Positions 38,162 to 47,401 of a DNA stretch of 58,828 bases are shown here, in pieces. The notes beneath the pieces are model-generated. The model saw nothing but the letters and a program-made list of their open reading frames with translations, was not told the origin of the DNA and searched no databases. Origin of the DNA: Chitinispirillaceae bacterium (GTDB taxonomy: Bacteria; Fibrobacterota; Chitinivibrionia; Chitinivibrionales; Chitinispirillaceae). The stretch covers positions 1-58,828 of the forward strand of contig JAFGDP010000026.1 of the NCBI GenBank assembly GCA_016932075.1, read 5' to 3'. The first letter of the stretch is position 1; the number at the start of each line of letters is the position of its first letter. The position numbers and the translations under genes were made by a program.

Positions 38162-39520
38162 TTAGAATGCCTGATCGGCAAGATCGTATTTCACGATCTT
38201 TTCACGGAGCGTTTTCCGGTTGATTCCCAAAAATTTCGCCGCATTTGTTTTATGACCGTTGAACATCTTCAAGGCCCTGATAATCTCCTTTTTCTCGGTC
38301 TCGGCAAGGGCCCCGTTCGTTGCTGGCTCCGGGGGGGCGTGAGCAGAGGACCCCTGCGGCGAAAGATCATGAGGCCCGATAACGGAACCCTCACAGACAA
38401 TGCAGGCATGCTCAAGGGTATTCCTCAATTCCCGGATGTTACCGGGCCACTCCTGCGTTTTATAAAACCGCAGCGCTTCCGGGGACAAGGTCATTTTCTT
38501 CATCCCCTTCTCCTGCGCCATTTTTTTCAGGAAATAGTGTGACAGGTCGGCAATATCCTCCAGCCGTTCCCGCAGAGGAGGGATGGCAATATGAACAACA
38601 TTCAAACGGTAATAGAGGTCTTCCCTGAAGCGCGCGTTTTGTATCTCGTCCTGGAGATTCTTGTTGGTTGCGGCAATGATCCGTACGTTGATCGCCTTTC
38701 TTTCCGAGCTTCCCACTTTGAAGAATTCGCGCTCCTGGATGACCCGCAGGAGCCGCGACTGCATGGTATAGCTGATGTTGGCTATTTCGTCCAGGAACAT
38801 AGTCCCCCCGTCGGCAAGCTCGAATTTCCCCCGGGTTGTCTCCACGGCGCCGGTAAACGATCCCCGCACGTGCCCGAACATTTCACTTTCGAAAAGCGTT
38901 TCAACGAGAGCGCCGCAATCGACGGTAACAAACGGCTTGTCCTGTCTTCTGCTGAGCCGGTGAATGGTCCGGGCGACAAGCTCCTTCCCGCTGCCCGTCT
39001 CGCCGGTGATGAGCACGGTGGAATCCATGGGGGCGACCTTTTTGATCAACAAGCTCACCTTCGCCATCGCCGCCGACCGGCCGATCAGGTGTTCGCCGAT
39101 CATGGTATCGTCGAGGGCCATGCGCAGACAGGAGCTCTGCATTTCCTGCAGCCGGTGCTCAAGGGCGTTCCTCACCATTGAAAGGAGCGTTTCCGGTTCA
39201 AAGGGTTTGGTGATGTAGTCGTAGGCCCCCTTTTTTATTGCTTCCACAGCGGACGCAATGGTTCCGTATCCCGTATTGATGATGACGGCGCTGCCGGGAT
39301 TGCTCTCCCGCAGCTTTTTGAGCACCTCCATGCCGTTCATTCCGGGCATCTTCAGATCGAGCAGGACCACATCGAACGATTTCTCACCGCAAAGCTGCAG
39401 CCCCCGCATGCCGTCCTCGACCGACTCGACATGGTAGCCTTCTTCCTCAAGCGTTTGCGTGCACCCGATCCGAATGGATTCATCATCGTCAATTATCAGG
39501 ATAGTGGCCGCAGTGGACAT
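38162..39520 (-). CDS. NtrC-family sigma-54-dependent response regulator
   Basis: The product has 452 residues. A receiver domain (Asp in [10 protein letters not shown]) is followed by an AAA+ sigma-54 interaction domain from about 145 to 370: GETGSGKEL, the GAFTGA-type loop reading GSFTGA, and the ERxFxxVGS region. A Fis-type helix-turn-helix closes it ([17 protein letters not shown]). It activates RpoN promoters by ATP hydrolysis when phosphorylated. The ATG overlaps the kinase stop by one base, so the two are co-translated. The obvious target is the sigma-54 site at 37960-37975. Confidence 0.96.
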   Translation of the reverse strand: MSTAATILIIDDDESIRIGCTQTLEEEGYHVESVEDGMRGLQLCGEKSFDVVLLDLKMPGMNGMEVLKKLRESNPGSAVIINTGYGTIASAVEAIKKGAYDYITKPFEPETLLSMVRNALEHRLQEMQSSCLRMALDDTMIGEHLIGRSAAMAKVSLLIKKVAPMDSTVLITGETGSGKELVARTIHRLSRRQDKPFVTVDCGALVETLFESEMFGHVRGSFTGAVETTRGKFELADGGTMFLDEIANISYTMQSRLLRVIQEREFFKVGSSERKAINVRIIAATNKNLQDEIQNARFREDLYYRLNVVHIAIPPLRERLEDIADLSHYFLKKMAQEKGMKKMTLSPEALRFYKTQEWPGNIRELRNTLEHACIVCEGSVIGPHDLSPQGSSAHAPPEPATNGALAETEKKEIIRALKMFNGHKTNAAKFLGINRKTLREKIVKYDLADQAF

Positions 39521-41442
39521 CAGGCATCCGTTCTGGAAACAGGAAGGATGATGGTGAACGTGCTGCCTTTTCCGACCGTGCTTCTGACGTTCAACTCGCC
39601 TCCGTGCCGTTGAATGATGCCGTAGCTTATTGAAAGTCCCAACCCTGTTCCATGTCCCGTTCCTTTGGTGGTAAAAAACGGTTCGAATATCCGGTTAATA
39701 ATCTCAGGCGGTATGCCGCACCCGGTGTCGCCGAAGGCAATTTCGATGCAGGCGCCCTCCTCGTTATAACGCGTGCCGATCGTCAGCGTTCCCTTGCCGC
39801 CCATGGCATCAATCGCGTTCATGACGATATTGACAAATACCTGCTGTATCTGAGAAGGATCGACCGATACCGGCGGCAGAACCGGCTGGAAGTTCTTGAT
39901 GATGCCGATATTATGGACGTTCGGCTGGTTCTCAAAAAGAAGGACGGTCTTGTCGATGAGATCATTGATATACACCATTTCGATATGCGGTTCCCGCTGC
40001 CGGGCAAATTCCAGCAGTCCCTGGACGATATTCTGGCACCGTTTCACGTCCTTCTCTATTCGTTCCAGATTGTCCCGGAAAATTCCTTCGGAAGGGGATT
40101 TTTTCAACAGTATCCGGGTGAACAACAAAATGCTCCCCAAAGGATTGTTGATCTCGTGGGCGACGCCAGCGGACAGCTGTCCGATCATCGCCATTCGCTC
40201 CGACTTTATGACCTCTTCCTGCGCGCGTTTCCGCAGCTTATTGTCCCGGTCGGCGATGGATGCCGCCATGGTATTAAAGGCCTTTCCCAGCTCGCCGAGT
40301 TCATTGTTGGCGCAGTAGCGTACCCGCGCGTCAAAATTTCCTTTTGCGAATTGCGTTGAAACCGAAACCACTTCCTGAATGGGCCGGATGATCCCCCGGG
40401 AGAGCACATAGGCGACGATCAGCGAGGCGATCGCGCCCATGAAGGTGATCCCTAGAAAAATCAGCAAGGTGCGCCGGTTTAAATCCGTATATTTCTGTTC
40501 AAGGATGCCGACATACAGCATCCCGATGACCTCGTTCTTCAGATTGGTAATCGGCTCATAGGCGGATAAATACCAGTCATTAACAACGAAGGCCCGCGCG
40601 ATCCACGGTTTCCCTTTTCTCAGAACCTGGTCGCTCACTTCATGGGATACGCGCGTGCCGATCGCCCGGTTCCCATGTTCATCGACCACGTTGGTGGACA
40701 CGCGGAGGTCACCCTGGAAAATCGTCGCTGTGCCGATGTTTTTTCCCTTGTATGCCTCTCCCTTGAAAACGGTGTTCGTGACCTTGTCAACAATCGTGTA
40801 ATTCCTGTTCAGGAGCGTTCCACCATACAAAACACCGAGCATTTTGCCATTTTTGTCGATGACCGGCACCGCCGCTTTAACGACCATTCCCGATGTTTCA
40901 ACCGCTTTTGTCGCCGCCTCCACCATCGGCGTGGGAATGATTGTGATATGCGACCGATCAGCCAGTTCCCGGCTTTCTTCGGCCAGTTGGTCATGCCCGC
41001 AAATGGTCGTCGACGCCACGGCTTTTTTCTCCTTGCGCGCGGCCGCAACGATTTCATCATCCGCATGAACAGTCCCGACGGCACCGGGGTTCCTGCACCT
41101 GATGCGCACGACGCCCGTGCGGTCAACATAGGTGAGGATGTCCAGCCCCTCTTCGACGCGTATCCTGCACAGCTTTTTCCCGGTGTCCTTCATAGAAAAC
41201 GATGAAAAATCCGCCGCGAGGTTGTTCGCGGTCAGGCGAACGACCAGCAAGATGTCGTTGATCTCCTTTTTATAGATCTCCCTGGCGGCGTACAAATCCA
41301 GCTCCACCCGCTTTTGCGCTTCCCGAACAATACCACCCTGGATAAAATGAATGCCGATAAGCGAAACGGCCATGCCGATTATCACCACCACCATGGTGAA
41401 ACAGATAATGAATTTTGACCGCAGCGACAACGATTTACTCAT
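39520..41442 (-). CDS. Membrane sensor histidine kinase with Cache-like sensor
   Basis: The product has about 640 residues. A membrane helix lies near 10-30, then an extracytoplasmic sensor of ~270 residues with the Cache profile (YEPITNLKNEVIGMLYVG near its end), and a second membrane helix. A HAMP linker (RPIQEVVSVSTQFAKGNF) leads to a HisKA domain with the H-box GVAHEINNPLGS and a HATPase domain (NAIDAMGGKG, DTGCGIPPE, GTGLGLS). It phosphorylates the adjacent NtrC-type regulator and perhaps the RR-NuoE receiver. The start at 41442 (MSKSLSL) is preferred over 41541, which would add a non-conserved 33-residue leader overlapping the divergent gene. Confidence 0.93.
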   Translation of the reverse strand: MSKSLSLRSKFIICFTMVVVIIGMAVSLIGIHFIQGGIVREAQKRVELDLYAAREIYKKEINDILLVVRLTANNLAADFSSFSMKDTGKKLCRIRVEEGLDILTYVDRTGVVRIRCRNPGAVGTVHADDEIVAAARKEKKAVASTTICGHDQLAEESRELADRSHITIIPTPMVEAATKAVETSGMVVKAAVPVIDKNGKMLGVLYGGTLLNRNYTIVDKVTNTVFKGEAYKGKNIGTATIFQGDLRVSTNVVDEHGNRAIGTRVSHEVSDQVLRKGKPWIARAFVVNDWYLSAYEPITNLKNEVIGMLYVGILEQKYTDLNRRTLLIFLGITFMGAIASLIVAYVLSRGIIRPIQEVVSVSTQFAKGNFDARVRYCANNELGELGKAFNTMAASIADRDNKLRKRAQEEVIKSERMAMIGQLSAGVAHEINNPLGSILLFTRILLKKSPSEGIFRDNLERIEKDVKRCQNIVQGLLEFARQREPHIEMVYINDLIDKTVLLFENQPNVHNIGIIKNFQPVLPPVSVDPSQIQQVFVNIVMNAIDAMGGKGTLTIGTRYNEEGACIEIAFGDTGCGIPPEIINRIFEPFFTTKGTGHGTGLGLSISYGIIQRHGGELNVRSTVGKGSTFTIILPVSRTDA

Positions 41443-41616
41443 GATGCTGAAAAAATAATTGTATTCTGGTACCCGAGGGCATATTTCTAAGGCGTTTCCA
41501 CCGCAGGATTGAGCCGACAACGGCAGATAGCGCCGTATCATGAAATAACGTATCGGCCTACCATCCCGTATCCCTGCGGCATGTATTTTTACGGTACCTT
41601 TTCAGAAAGGCCTTGT

Positions 41617-42711
41617 GTGACGTTTCGCCACCTTTCCGGTCCCTGGTCAACGTGGGGTATTCCTGCAAAACGCAAGCTGTTCATTGCCGGTCCGTGCAGC
41701 GTTGAGTCTGAGGAGCAGGTGATGCGGACCGCGCTTGCGCTTTCAAAGTATGAGGTGTCTTCCTTGCGCGGCGGGATCTGGAAACCGCGCACCAGACCGG
41801 GATCGTTTGAAGGCGTGGGCGCAAAAGGGCTTGTCTGGCTCAAGAATGCGGGACGGGCAGCCAAAGTGCCGGTCGCGACCGAGGTGGCGAACCCGAATCA
41901 CGTCGAGCTCTGTCTCAAGGCAGGCATTGACCTGCTCTGGATCGGCGCGCGGACCTCGACCAATCCGTTCAACGTGCAGGAGATCGCCGAAGCGCTGCAG
42001 GGTGTTGACGTGCCGGTCATGATCAAGAACCCGATCAATCCCGACCTCGAGCTCTGGATCGGCGCGATCGAGCGGGTACGCCGGGCGGGCGTGAAAAAGA
42101 TCATCGCCGTGCACCGGGGGTTTTCCACGTACCACAGGGAGCGGTACCGCAACCAGCCGATCTGGAGGATCCCGATCGAGTTGAAGCGGCAGTCGCCGAC
42201 TATCCCGCTTCTGTGCGATCCCAGCCATATCTGCGGGAACCGCAAGTTCGTTTTTGAAGTCGCGCAGGAGGCCATGGATTTCCTGTTTGACGGGCTCATG
42301 ATCGAGGTGCATCCCGACCCTGACGCGGCGCAGAGCGACGGCAAGCAGCAGATCACGCCCGCGGGCTACGGCAGGCTCATGAAAAAACTGGAGCGCTCCT
42401 TCAGTCTTGCGGCGCGGCGGCCTGACATGCAGAAGCTCGAGCTTCTGCGCACCGAGATCGACGCGATCGACAGCAACCTGATCGCGCTATTGGGCAAGCG
42501 CATGGAGTTTGTGCGGGAGATCGGCGTGTGGAAGCGCGATCATAACGTGGCATTGCTGCAGCTCGGCCGGTGGAAGCAGATCCTCGCGACCCGGCTGCGC
42601 AACAGCGAGAGTTCCCACCTTTCAAAACAGTTCGTGCACGACATTTTCGAGCACATTCACGAGGAAGCGCTGAGGATCCAGGAGACGATTAAAAAGGAAA
42701 AGCAGGAGTAG
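41617..42711 (+). CDS. Bifunctional DAHP synthase / chorismate mutase
   Basis: The product has about 364 residues. The N-terminal ~270 residues are a KDO8P-synthase-like DAHP synthase: FIAGPCSVES, RGGIWKPRTRPGSFEG, DLLWIGARTS, MIKNPINPDL and LCDPSHICGNR. The C-terminal ~90 residues are an AroQ-type chorismate mutase helix bundle (LRTEIDAIDSNLIALLGKR). The same order occurs in Bacteroidota-type enzymes and allows chorismate-pathway feedback on the first step. The GTG at 41617 has AGAAAGG six bases upstream. The ATG at 41581 or 41509 would add non-conserved residues, and 41509 overlaps the kinase leader. Confidence 0.93.
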   Translation: MTFRHLSGPWSTWGIPAKRKLFIAGPCSVESEEQVMRTALALSKYEVSSLRGGIWKPRTRPGSFEGVGAKGLVWLKNAGRAAKVPVATEVANPNHVELCLKAGIDLLWIGARTSTNPFNVQEIAEALQGVDVPVMIKNPINPDLELWIGAIERVRRAGVKKIIAVHRGFSTYHRERYRNQPIWRIPIELKRQSPTIPLLCDPSHICGNRKFVFEVAQEAMDFLFDGLMIEVHPDPDAAQSDGKQQITPAGYGRLMKKLERSFSLAARRPDMQKLELLRTEIDAIDSNLIALLGKRMEFVREIGVWKRDHNVALLQLGRWKQILATRLRNSESSHLSKQFVHDIFEHIHEEALRIQETIKKEKQE

Positions 42712-42732
42712 GCGGAACCGGAATAAAGGCCG

Positions 42733-43803
42733 GTGAGTTGTTGTTATTTCGGCGCTAGATACTATGATCCGGAAACAGGAACGTGGACCGCGTGCGATAG
42801 GGCGGGGCAGTTCCATAATCCGTATGGGTATGGGGGTAATGGAACAAATGTAATATTGGGTGTTGATGAAGATGGAAATTTCTTCTTCTTACCCATTATA
42901 ATCGGTGTTGCAATGGGTGCTTACCAAGGGTACCAAATTGCTAAAGCAAACAGATATGCCAGTGGCAGCGATATAGCTGTGCCTATGCTTTTAGGCGCTA
43001 TGGTTGGTGGGCTTGCTGGGGCGTCTGGAGCAGCTATTTCCGGAGCAGGTTTTTATGGATCAGGAACACCAGGTCTGGCAGCCAGCTCAACAATAAATTC
43101 TGCAGGTATGACTTGTTTGTCCGATAGGAAAACACCTTTTACGACAAATTTGGGCTTTGGGGCAATGAATTGGAACGAGAATAAATTCATGTGGGCAAAT
43201 CCCTTTCAGTCAAATAAGTCTTTTTCACAAAGAGCAATGGATGTAGGTGGATGGCTTACTCCGATCGGTGATATTGCAAAGACTGGCTATAAAATATCAA
43301 ATAAAAATTATAAACATAGACCTGGTTACCTTGCAAACGAAGAGGGATATTACAAAACCCAAGGTAAATACACTCGCAAAGTTGGGGCCGTTGCTGCCGA
43401 AAGATTCAGACTGGCAGATCAGATGATGTATCCTGAAACTTTTGGCAATCAACAATTTACAGGACCCGGTCCTCTTCTTTCCGAAGGTGATTTGTACTTT
43501 TGGTCGAGAATGGCAAAAGCAGGCATTCCTGTTGGGACAAATTCTGCAGATTATCAAGCCCTTTTGCACGATTTGCGGTATGTAAGGGCCGGAGCGACAG
43601 GAGGGGCTGTATCTGCTTTTGCTGATCAAACCGTTGTTTTGGCGGATTGGCAGTTGTCGTTGGGTTCATTTGTGAATATAATAACTCGCAATAATAATAA
43701 TTGGTCTTCTGTTGGTTGGAATGCTGGTCAAGCTGTTCTCTTTGGTGCTGCCGCATCAGCTAAAACTGCTTCGTTACTAAATGCAAGTAATTACAATTAC
43801 TAA
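42733..43803 (+). CDS. Orphan RHS C-terminal tip with PLA2-like putative toxin
   Basis: The frame starts abruptly with the end of an RHS core (YFGARYYDPETGTW, then NPYGYGGNGTNVILG). A glycine-rich membrane-like stretch (~48-95) follows, then a tip of ~200 residues. The tip contains FTGPGPLL, then DYQALLHDLRY with a His279-Asp280 pair, then ADQTVVLADWQL. That order (GPG ... HD..Y ... AD..L) resembles phospholipase-A2-like toxin domains of polymorphic toxins. No N-terminal RHS repeats precede it: an in-frame stop lies a few bases upstream, so the gene is a fragment and the GTG start may not be natural. It is visibly AT-richer than the flanking genes, suggesting transfer. Confidence 0.75.
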   Translation: MSCCYFGARYYDPETGTWTACDRAGQFHNPYGYGGNGTNVILGVDEDGNFFFLPIIIGVAMGAYQGYQIAKANRYASGSDIAVPMLLGAMVGGLAGASGAAISGAGFYGSGTPGLAASSTINSAGMTCLSDRKTPFTTNLGFGAMNWNENKFMWANPFQSNKSFSQRAMDVGGWLTPIGDIAKTGYKISNKNYKHRPGYLANEEGYYKTQGKYTRKVGAVAAERFRLADQMMYPETFGNQQFTGPGPLLSEGDLYFWSRMAKAGIPVGTNSADYQALLHDLRYVRAGATGGAVSAFADQTVVLADWQLSLGSFVNIITRNNNNWSSVGWNAGQAVLFGAAASAKTASLLNASNYNY

Positions 43804-43842
43804 AATTATTTATAAAAAAACGATATTTTAAGGGGTTGGGTT

Positions 43843-44433
43843 TTGTATTTAAAAATATTTTTATTGATAACTTTTGTTTTTTTTCCAGCTTGGTGCGAAC
43901 GACCAGGAATACATGGAATGGGTATTGAAATTGAAAATAGTAATCCCATTATGGGGAGAGTGCTGTTTCCTTATTTTGATATTGCAAATTTTCCGGCAGG
44001 TATTTTTGACTTGGAATTGCCAGTTACACTATTTGCATTTAACTATGATGATAAAGAGCTTTCTGTTGCTGGGGGAAACATTATTGTAGCTATCGCTGCA
44101 GCAACAATTTTTTATTTCAACTATAATGAAAAAAGCATTTGGGGGTTAGGTGCTTTGTTCGCGGCTCCACAAGTTCTAGGTAATTTCAAGCTTCATTATC
44201 GTGTGTTTACTGATATTTTTCATGTCTTTGCCGGCCAATCAACAGATTATTACCTGTTGTCTAAGGGTTCTTATATATATACTGAAAGCAAAGTGGGAAT
44301 AAGACTAATAGCAAAAGTAGTAGCTGTTGACATATCTGTATGCAAACCATGGCTAAGGGGACCACTAAATAGCAATGAGCCTATTTTTAGTATTCAATTA
44401 AGTAAGTATCTTTCTCAAAGAAAAAAGAATTAA
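43843..44433 (+). CDS. Putative secreted immunity or partner protein of the RHS tip
   Basis: The product has 196 residues and starts at TTG. A hydrophobic leader (MYLKIFLLITFVFFPAWC) suggests export. The rest is beta-rich with hydrophobic stretches (VAIAAATIFYF) and no recognised domain. It follows the RHS tip by 39 bases and shares its low GC, the usual place of an immunity gene. An envelope location would suit protection from a lipase-like toxin. This assignment rests on position only. Confidence 0.6.
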   Translation: MYLKIFLLITFVFFPAWCERPGIHGMGIEIENSNPIMGRVLFPYFDIANFPAGIFDLELPVTLFAFNYDDKELSVAGGNIIVAIAAATIFYFNYNEKSIWGLGALFAAPQVLGNFKLHYRVFTDIFHVFAGQSTDYYLLSKGSYIYTESKVGIRLIAKVVAVDISVCKPWLRGPLNSNEPIFSIQLSKYLSQRKKN

Positions 44434-44486
44434 GTATAAATAAAAGGTGGCATAAATCATCAATTTATAACAGGAAGCATTCTCCT

Positions 44487-44768
44487 ATGAAATTCCGCAC
44501 ATTATTTGGAATGGCGTTTATTTTTTACGGTTTTGGGTATTCACTCGAGACCTCCTCAGAATCAGCCAATCCCTTCAACCAGTTCATCTCCCCCTCCGGC
44601 GGCGTAAGCTTATTCACCGGCAGCGCAGGTTTCAGTCATCCTATCGTCACTCTTTCGACAAAGGGTTCTGCGTCGTTGCCGGTGGCATTAAGTTATTCGT
44701 CGAATGTCTTTATCAACGCTCGCGGGTGCCCTACACGAGTGACAAAAAACAATCCCGTGTGCCCTTGA
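44487..44768 (+). pseudogene. N-terminal fragment of a secreted RHS protein
   Basis: The 93-codon frame has a signal-like start and then NPFNQFISPSGGVSLFTGSA and LPVALSYSSNV, the typical opening of secreted RHS/YD-repeat proteins. After Val the sequence departs (FINARGCPTRV) and stops. The remaining ~1000+ codons are missing. Base composition returns toward the genome average near here. Confidence 0.72.
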
Positions 44769-45111
44769 TCTGCCTGCCTGCCAAAGCCTTGGCGCAGGTA
44801 GGCGATCGAGGTACTCCTTTTTCCATCCTCTCATTTTAATCATATCCGACGTATTTGGAATTTTCCCTGTCCCCGCCGTCCCCTGGTCCGCATAAGGCTT
44901 TTATGCAAACCCCACGTCCCGCTCGCGTGCCAGCCGCCGGCCGTGCTTCGACACTTCGATAAACTCTGTGCAGGCCCCGCTCAGCGCGGGCCGCAAAAAC
45001 CGCGCCTCCCGCTAGAACTTTTAGTATTCTATCGGGCGTCACGAGTTTTGACTGCGGTCGCGTAGCCTTCGGCATTGTAGTTTGGGAAGTCCCGAAGATG
45101 GTGAGATGTTT
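44769..45111. other. Degraded intergenic region after the RHS fragment
   Basis: No gene is supported in this stretch. It contains the palindrome at 44772-44803 and a CTTCGACACTTCGATAAACT stretch near 44935 that looks like common intergenic repeat debris. It is probably the scar of a rearranged RHS locus. Confidence 0.55.
44772..44803. repeat. Palindromic repeat-like element
   Basis: GCCTGCCTGCC / GGCGCAGGTAGGC arms close around AAAGCCTT. The arms pair over about 15 positions with few mismatches. It resembles REP-type palindromes that recur in some genomes. Confidence 0.6.
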
Positions 45112-45576
45112 TTATTTTAGGCGTAGAATGGTTTTAACGAAATCGGAGGGCGATATGATTTGTATTCCATGGAAATTTTTAAGGATGAGCAAATCTGTAT
45201 CACCGGAGATGACGTAATCGGCGGATGCCTCAAGAGCGCATGCGAGAACTTCATTATCCGCATGATCCCGGCAAACGCTTACCCTGCATCGCGGCATGAC
45301 GAAATTCGAGAAATCTTTCCACTCTCTCATAAAGTCCAGCGCGTCGGTGGTATCAACACGCCGTGCTATTTTCGGCTTGCGCACCGACTCGACAAACTCT
45401 TGTTCCAGGTATGGAGACAATGCCGGAAGGTAAGCGTCATCTCCAACCACGTCGATAAGAGAGGTTATGGTAGTTCCGCCGAAAAGATAGCTTATGAGGA
45501 TAGTGGTATCAATGACGACTACGGGTGGCTTTTTGAGTTCTTCGGCAATGTCCGCTGGAACGAAGCCGGTCTTCAA
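45112..45576 (-). CDS. PIN-domain ribonuclease-like protein
   Basis: The product has 154 residues with a PIN fold of the TIGR00305-type toxin family: VVVIDTTILISYLF with the first catalytic Asp, DHADNEVLACALE with the middle acid, and VISGDTDLL with the last Asp. The start is TTG at 45576. No ATG is in frame upstream before a TAG, and no antitoxin gene is visible beside it. It may be an orphan toxin, or its antitoxin may have been lost with the RHS rearrangement next door. Confidence 0.82.
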   Translation of the reverse strand: MKTGFVPADIAEELKKPPVVVIDTTILISYLFGGTTITSLIDVVGDDAYLPALSPYLEQEFVESVRKPKIARRVDTTDALDFMREWKDFSNFVMPRCRVSVCRDHADNEVLACALEASADYVISGDTDLLILKNFHGIQIISPSDFVKTILRLK

Positions 45577-45672
45577 CTTCGCTTTTTCCGGTTCAGGAGG
45601 CGTCTAGATCGATTGAATAGCTTTAACGACAGCGATACCGACCCCGACGCCGATACCCGGACTGGAAATATG

Positions 45673-47211
45673 CTACCTTCCCCCACACTCCTTAATCATT
45701 GTTTCCAGCTCTGAATTGACCGCCCCTGCGATGGTGAGCGGGGTCTTGCCGCGGCGGTCCTTGAAATTGGGATCTGCGCCGTGTTTGAGAAGCTCGCGCA
45801 CCATGAGACGCTCGTCCGCCCTGAGCGCGTAATGCAGGGGCGCGTCGCCGCGCCTGTCGCGCACATTGGGCTGTGCGCCGCGCTGCATGAGCAGGCGCAC
45901 CTGGTCGGCCGAGCCGCGCCTGACCGCCTCGTGCAGGGGTGTGGTGCCGGTACCGGGATCGCCGTTGGGCGACCTGCCTTCGTTCAACAGGCGCATCAGT
46001 GCCTCGGTGTCTCCGATCTTGACCGCGGAGAGGACCGGGTCGCGGCCGCTGCGCTTTTTTTCCGCAGCCTCCTGCCCGGTCTGGGGTTCTTGTGCCTGGA
46101 CTGTTTTCTTCACCGGTTGTTGGGACTTTTTCGGCGATGTTTTTTCCGGCTCCTTTTTCGCAGGTGGGGTGGTATCGCGCGCCACCGTGTCAGGAATCAG
46201 CGTATCCGGTTGCGTAACTGCAGACGCCTGGACAACGGGTGCAGGTTCTTTGTTCTGCTGCAACAGCAGTACGGCTGCGCCTGCTGCGAGCGCGATTGCG
46301 GCAAACAGCGCCGCCCAGACGAGCGCAGGTTTCCGCGGACCCTTTTTACGAGGAAGCGGCGGCGCCGGCTGGGTCGCGGAATACTCCATGCCCGGCACCA
46401 CCGCCTTGAGCGCTGCAATGGCTTCTGACGGGTTCTGGTACCGCTCCCGCGGGCTTTTCTGCATCATGATATAGATCGCCTGATCAAGCGCTTCGGGAAA
46501 AGCCGGATTTTTCTCCCTGAGCCGGGGCACGGGCTGTCGCGTATGGTTGAGGATGATCTCGATGGGCGAGGAACCCACAAACGGCGGAGAGCCGGTCAGC
46601 ATGTGAAACAGGGTACACCCGAGCGAATAGATATCGGCCCGCACATCGGCTTCCATGGGATTGTCCGCCTGTTCCGGTGCAACGTACTGGGGGCTTCCCA
46701 AGATTACGCTGCCCTGAGTCAGGGTCACGTCCGCGCTGCTGCGCGCAAGCCCGAGGTCGGCGAGCTTTGCATTGCCTGACGCATCGATCAGGATGTTTTC
46801 CGGCTTGATGTCCCGGTGCACGATCCCGTTTTTCAGGGCCACATCGAGCGCGTACAGGACCTGGAGCGCGATCCTGACCGCGTCACCCAATGGAAGCGCG
46901 TTTTTTCGCTGTATGATCTGTTTGAGGTTCTCCCCCTCGACATATTCCATCACAATGAAGTCAAGGTCCTGCTCCCTGCCCACGTTGTGCACGGCAACAA
47001 TGTTCGGGTGCCGCAGCCGGGCAGCGATGCGCGCTTCGCGCAGGAACCGCTCGCGCGCGTTGTCCACGGCGGTCACGCTTGAGAGGATCTTGACCGCAAC
47101 CGGAATATCCAGCCCCTCATGGTGCGCTAGAAACACCGCGCCCATGCCGCCCTGGCCGATTTTCGACTCGATACGGCAGCCGCCGATAACTTTTCCGACA
47201 AGGTTGTCCAT
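45673..47211 (-). CDS. Ser/Thr protein kinase with transmembrane segment and ankyrin repeats
   Basis: The product has 512 residues. A Hanks-type kinase domain (1-~275) has the P-loop GQGGMGAVF, VAVKIL, the catalytic HRDIKPENILI and DLGLARS in place of DFG. A proline-rich linker, a transmembrane helix (ALFAAIALAAGAAVLLL) and a Thr/Lys/Pro-rich spacer follow. The C-terminal ~125 residues hold about three ankyrin repeats (GTTPLHEAVRRG, GDAPLHYALRA, GKTPLTIAG). The ankyrins would lie outside the membrane, an uncommon sensor for this class. The start at 47211 has GGGAGG six bases upstream. Confidence 0.93.
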   Translation of the reverse strand: MDNLVGKVIGGCRIESKIGQGGMGAVFLAHHEGLDIPVAVKILSSVTAVDNARERFLREARIAARLRHPNIVAVHNVGREQDLDFIVMEYVEGENLKQIIQRKNALPLGDAVRIALQVLYALDVALKNGIVHRDIKPENILIDASGNAKLADLGLARSSADVTLTQGSVILGSPQYVAPEQADNPMEADVRADIYSLGCTLFHMLTGSPPFVGSSPIEIILNHTRQPVPRLREKNPAFPEALDQAIYIMMQKSPRERYQNPSEAIAALKAVVPGMEYSATQPAPPLPRKKGPRKPALVWAALFAAIALAAGAAVLLLQQNKEPAPVVQASAVTQPDTLIPDTVARDTTPPAKKEPEKTSPKKSQQPVKKTVQAQEPQTGQEAAEKKRSGRDPVLSAVKIGDTEALMRLLNEGRSPNGDPGTGTTPLHEAVRRGSADQVRLLMQRGAQPNVRDRRGDAPLHYALRADERLMVRELLKHGADPNFKDRRGKTPLTIAGAVNSELETMIKECGGR

Positions 47212-47401
47212 GATCATCCTCCCGCACTAAAATAAACATTTGCCAGCACGTTTCATTGAAAAACAACCCGGCATATAGTAAATTATATATTGTAAAAGAG
47301 GTCATCGCGGATTCACGCACTCCTAAAAAAAGCCGTTTATCCCCGGTCAGAAGCTGACGCTTCGTAGAACCCATACCCTCCACCCTTGAAACAGGATGTA
47401 C

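Noticed and set aside
45112..45576. Complete toxin-antitoxin pair at the PIN gene
   Set aside because: No small antitoxin frame with a ribosome site lies on either side, so only the PIN gene is called.
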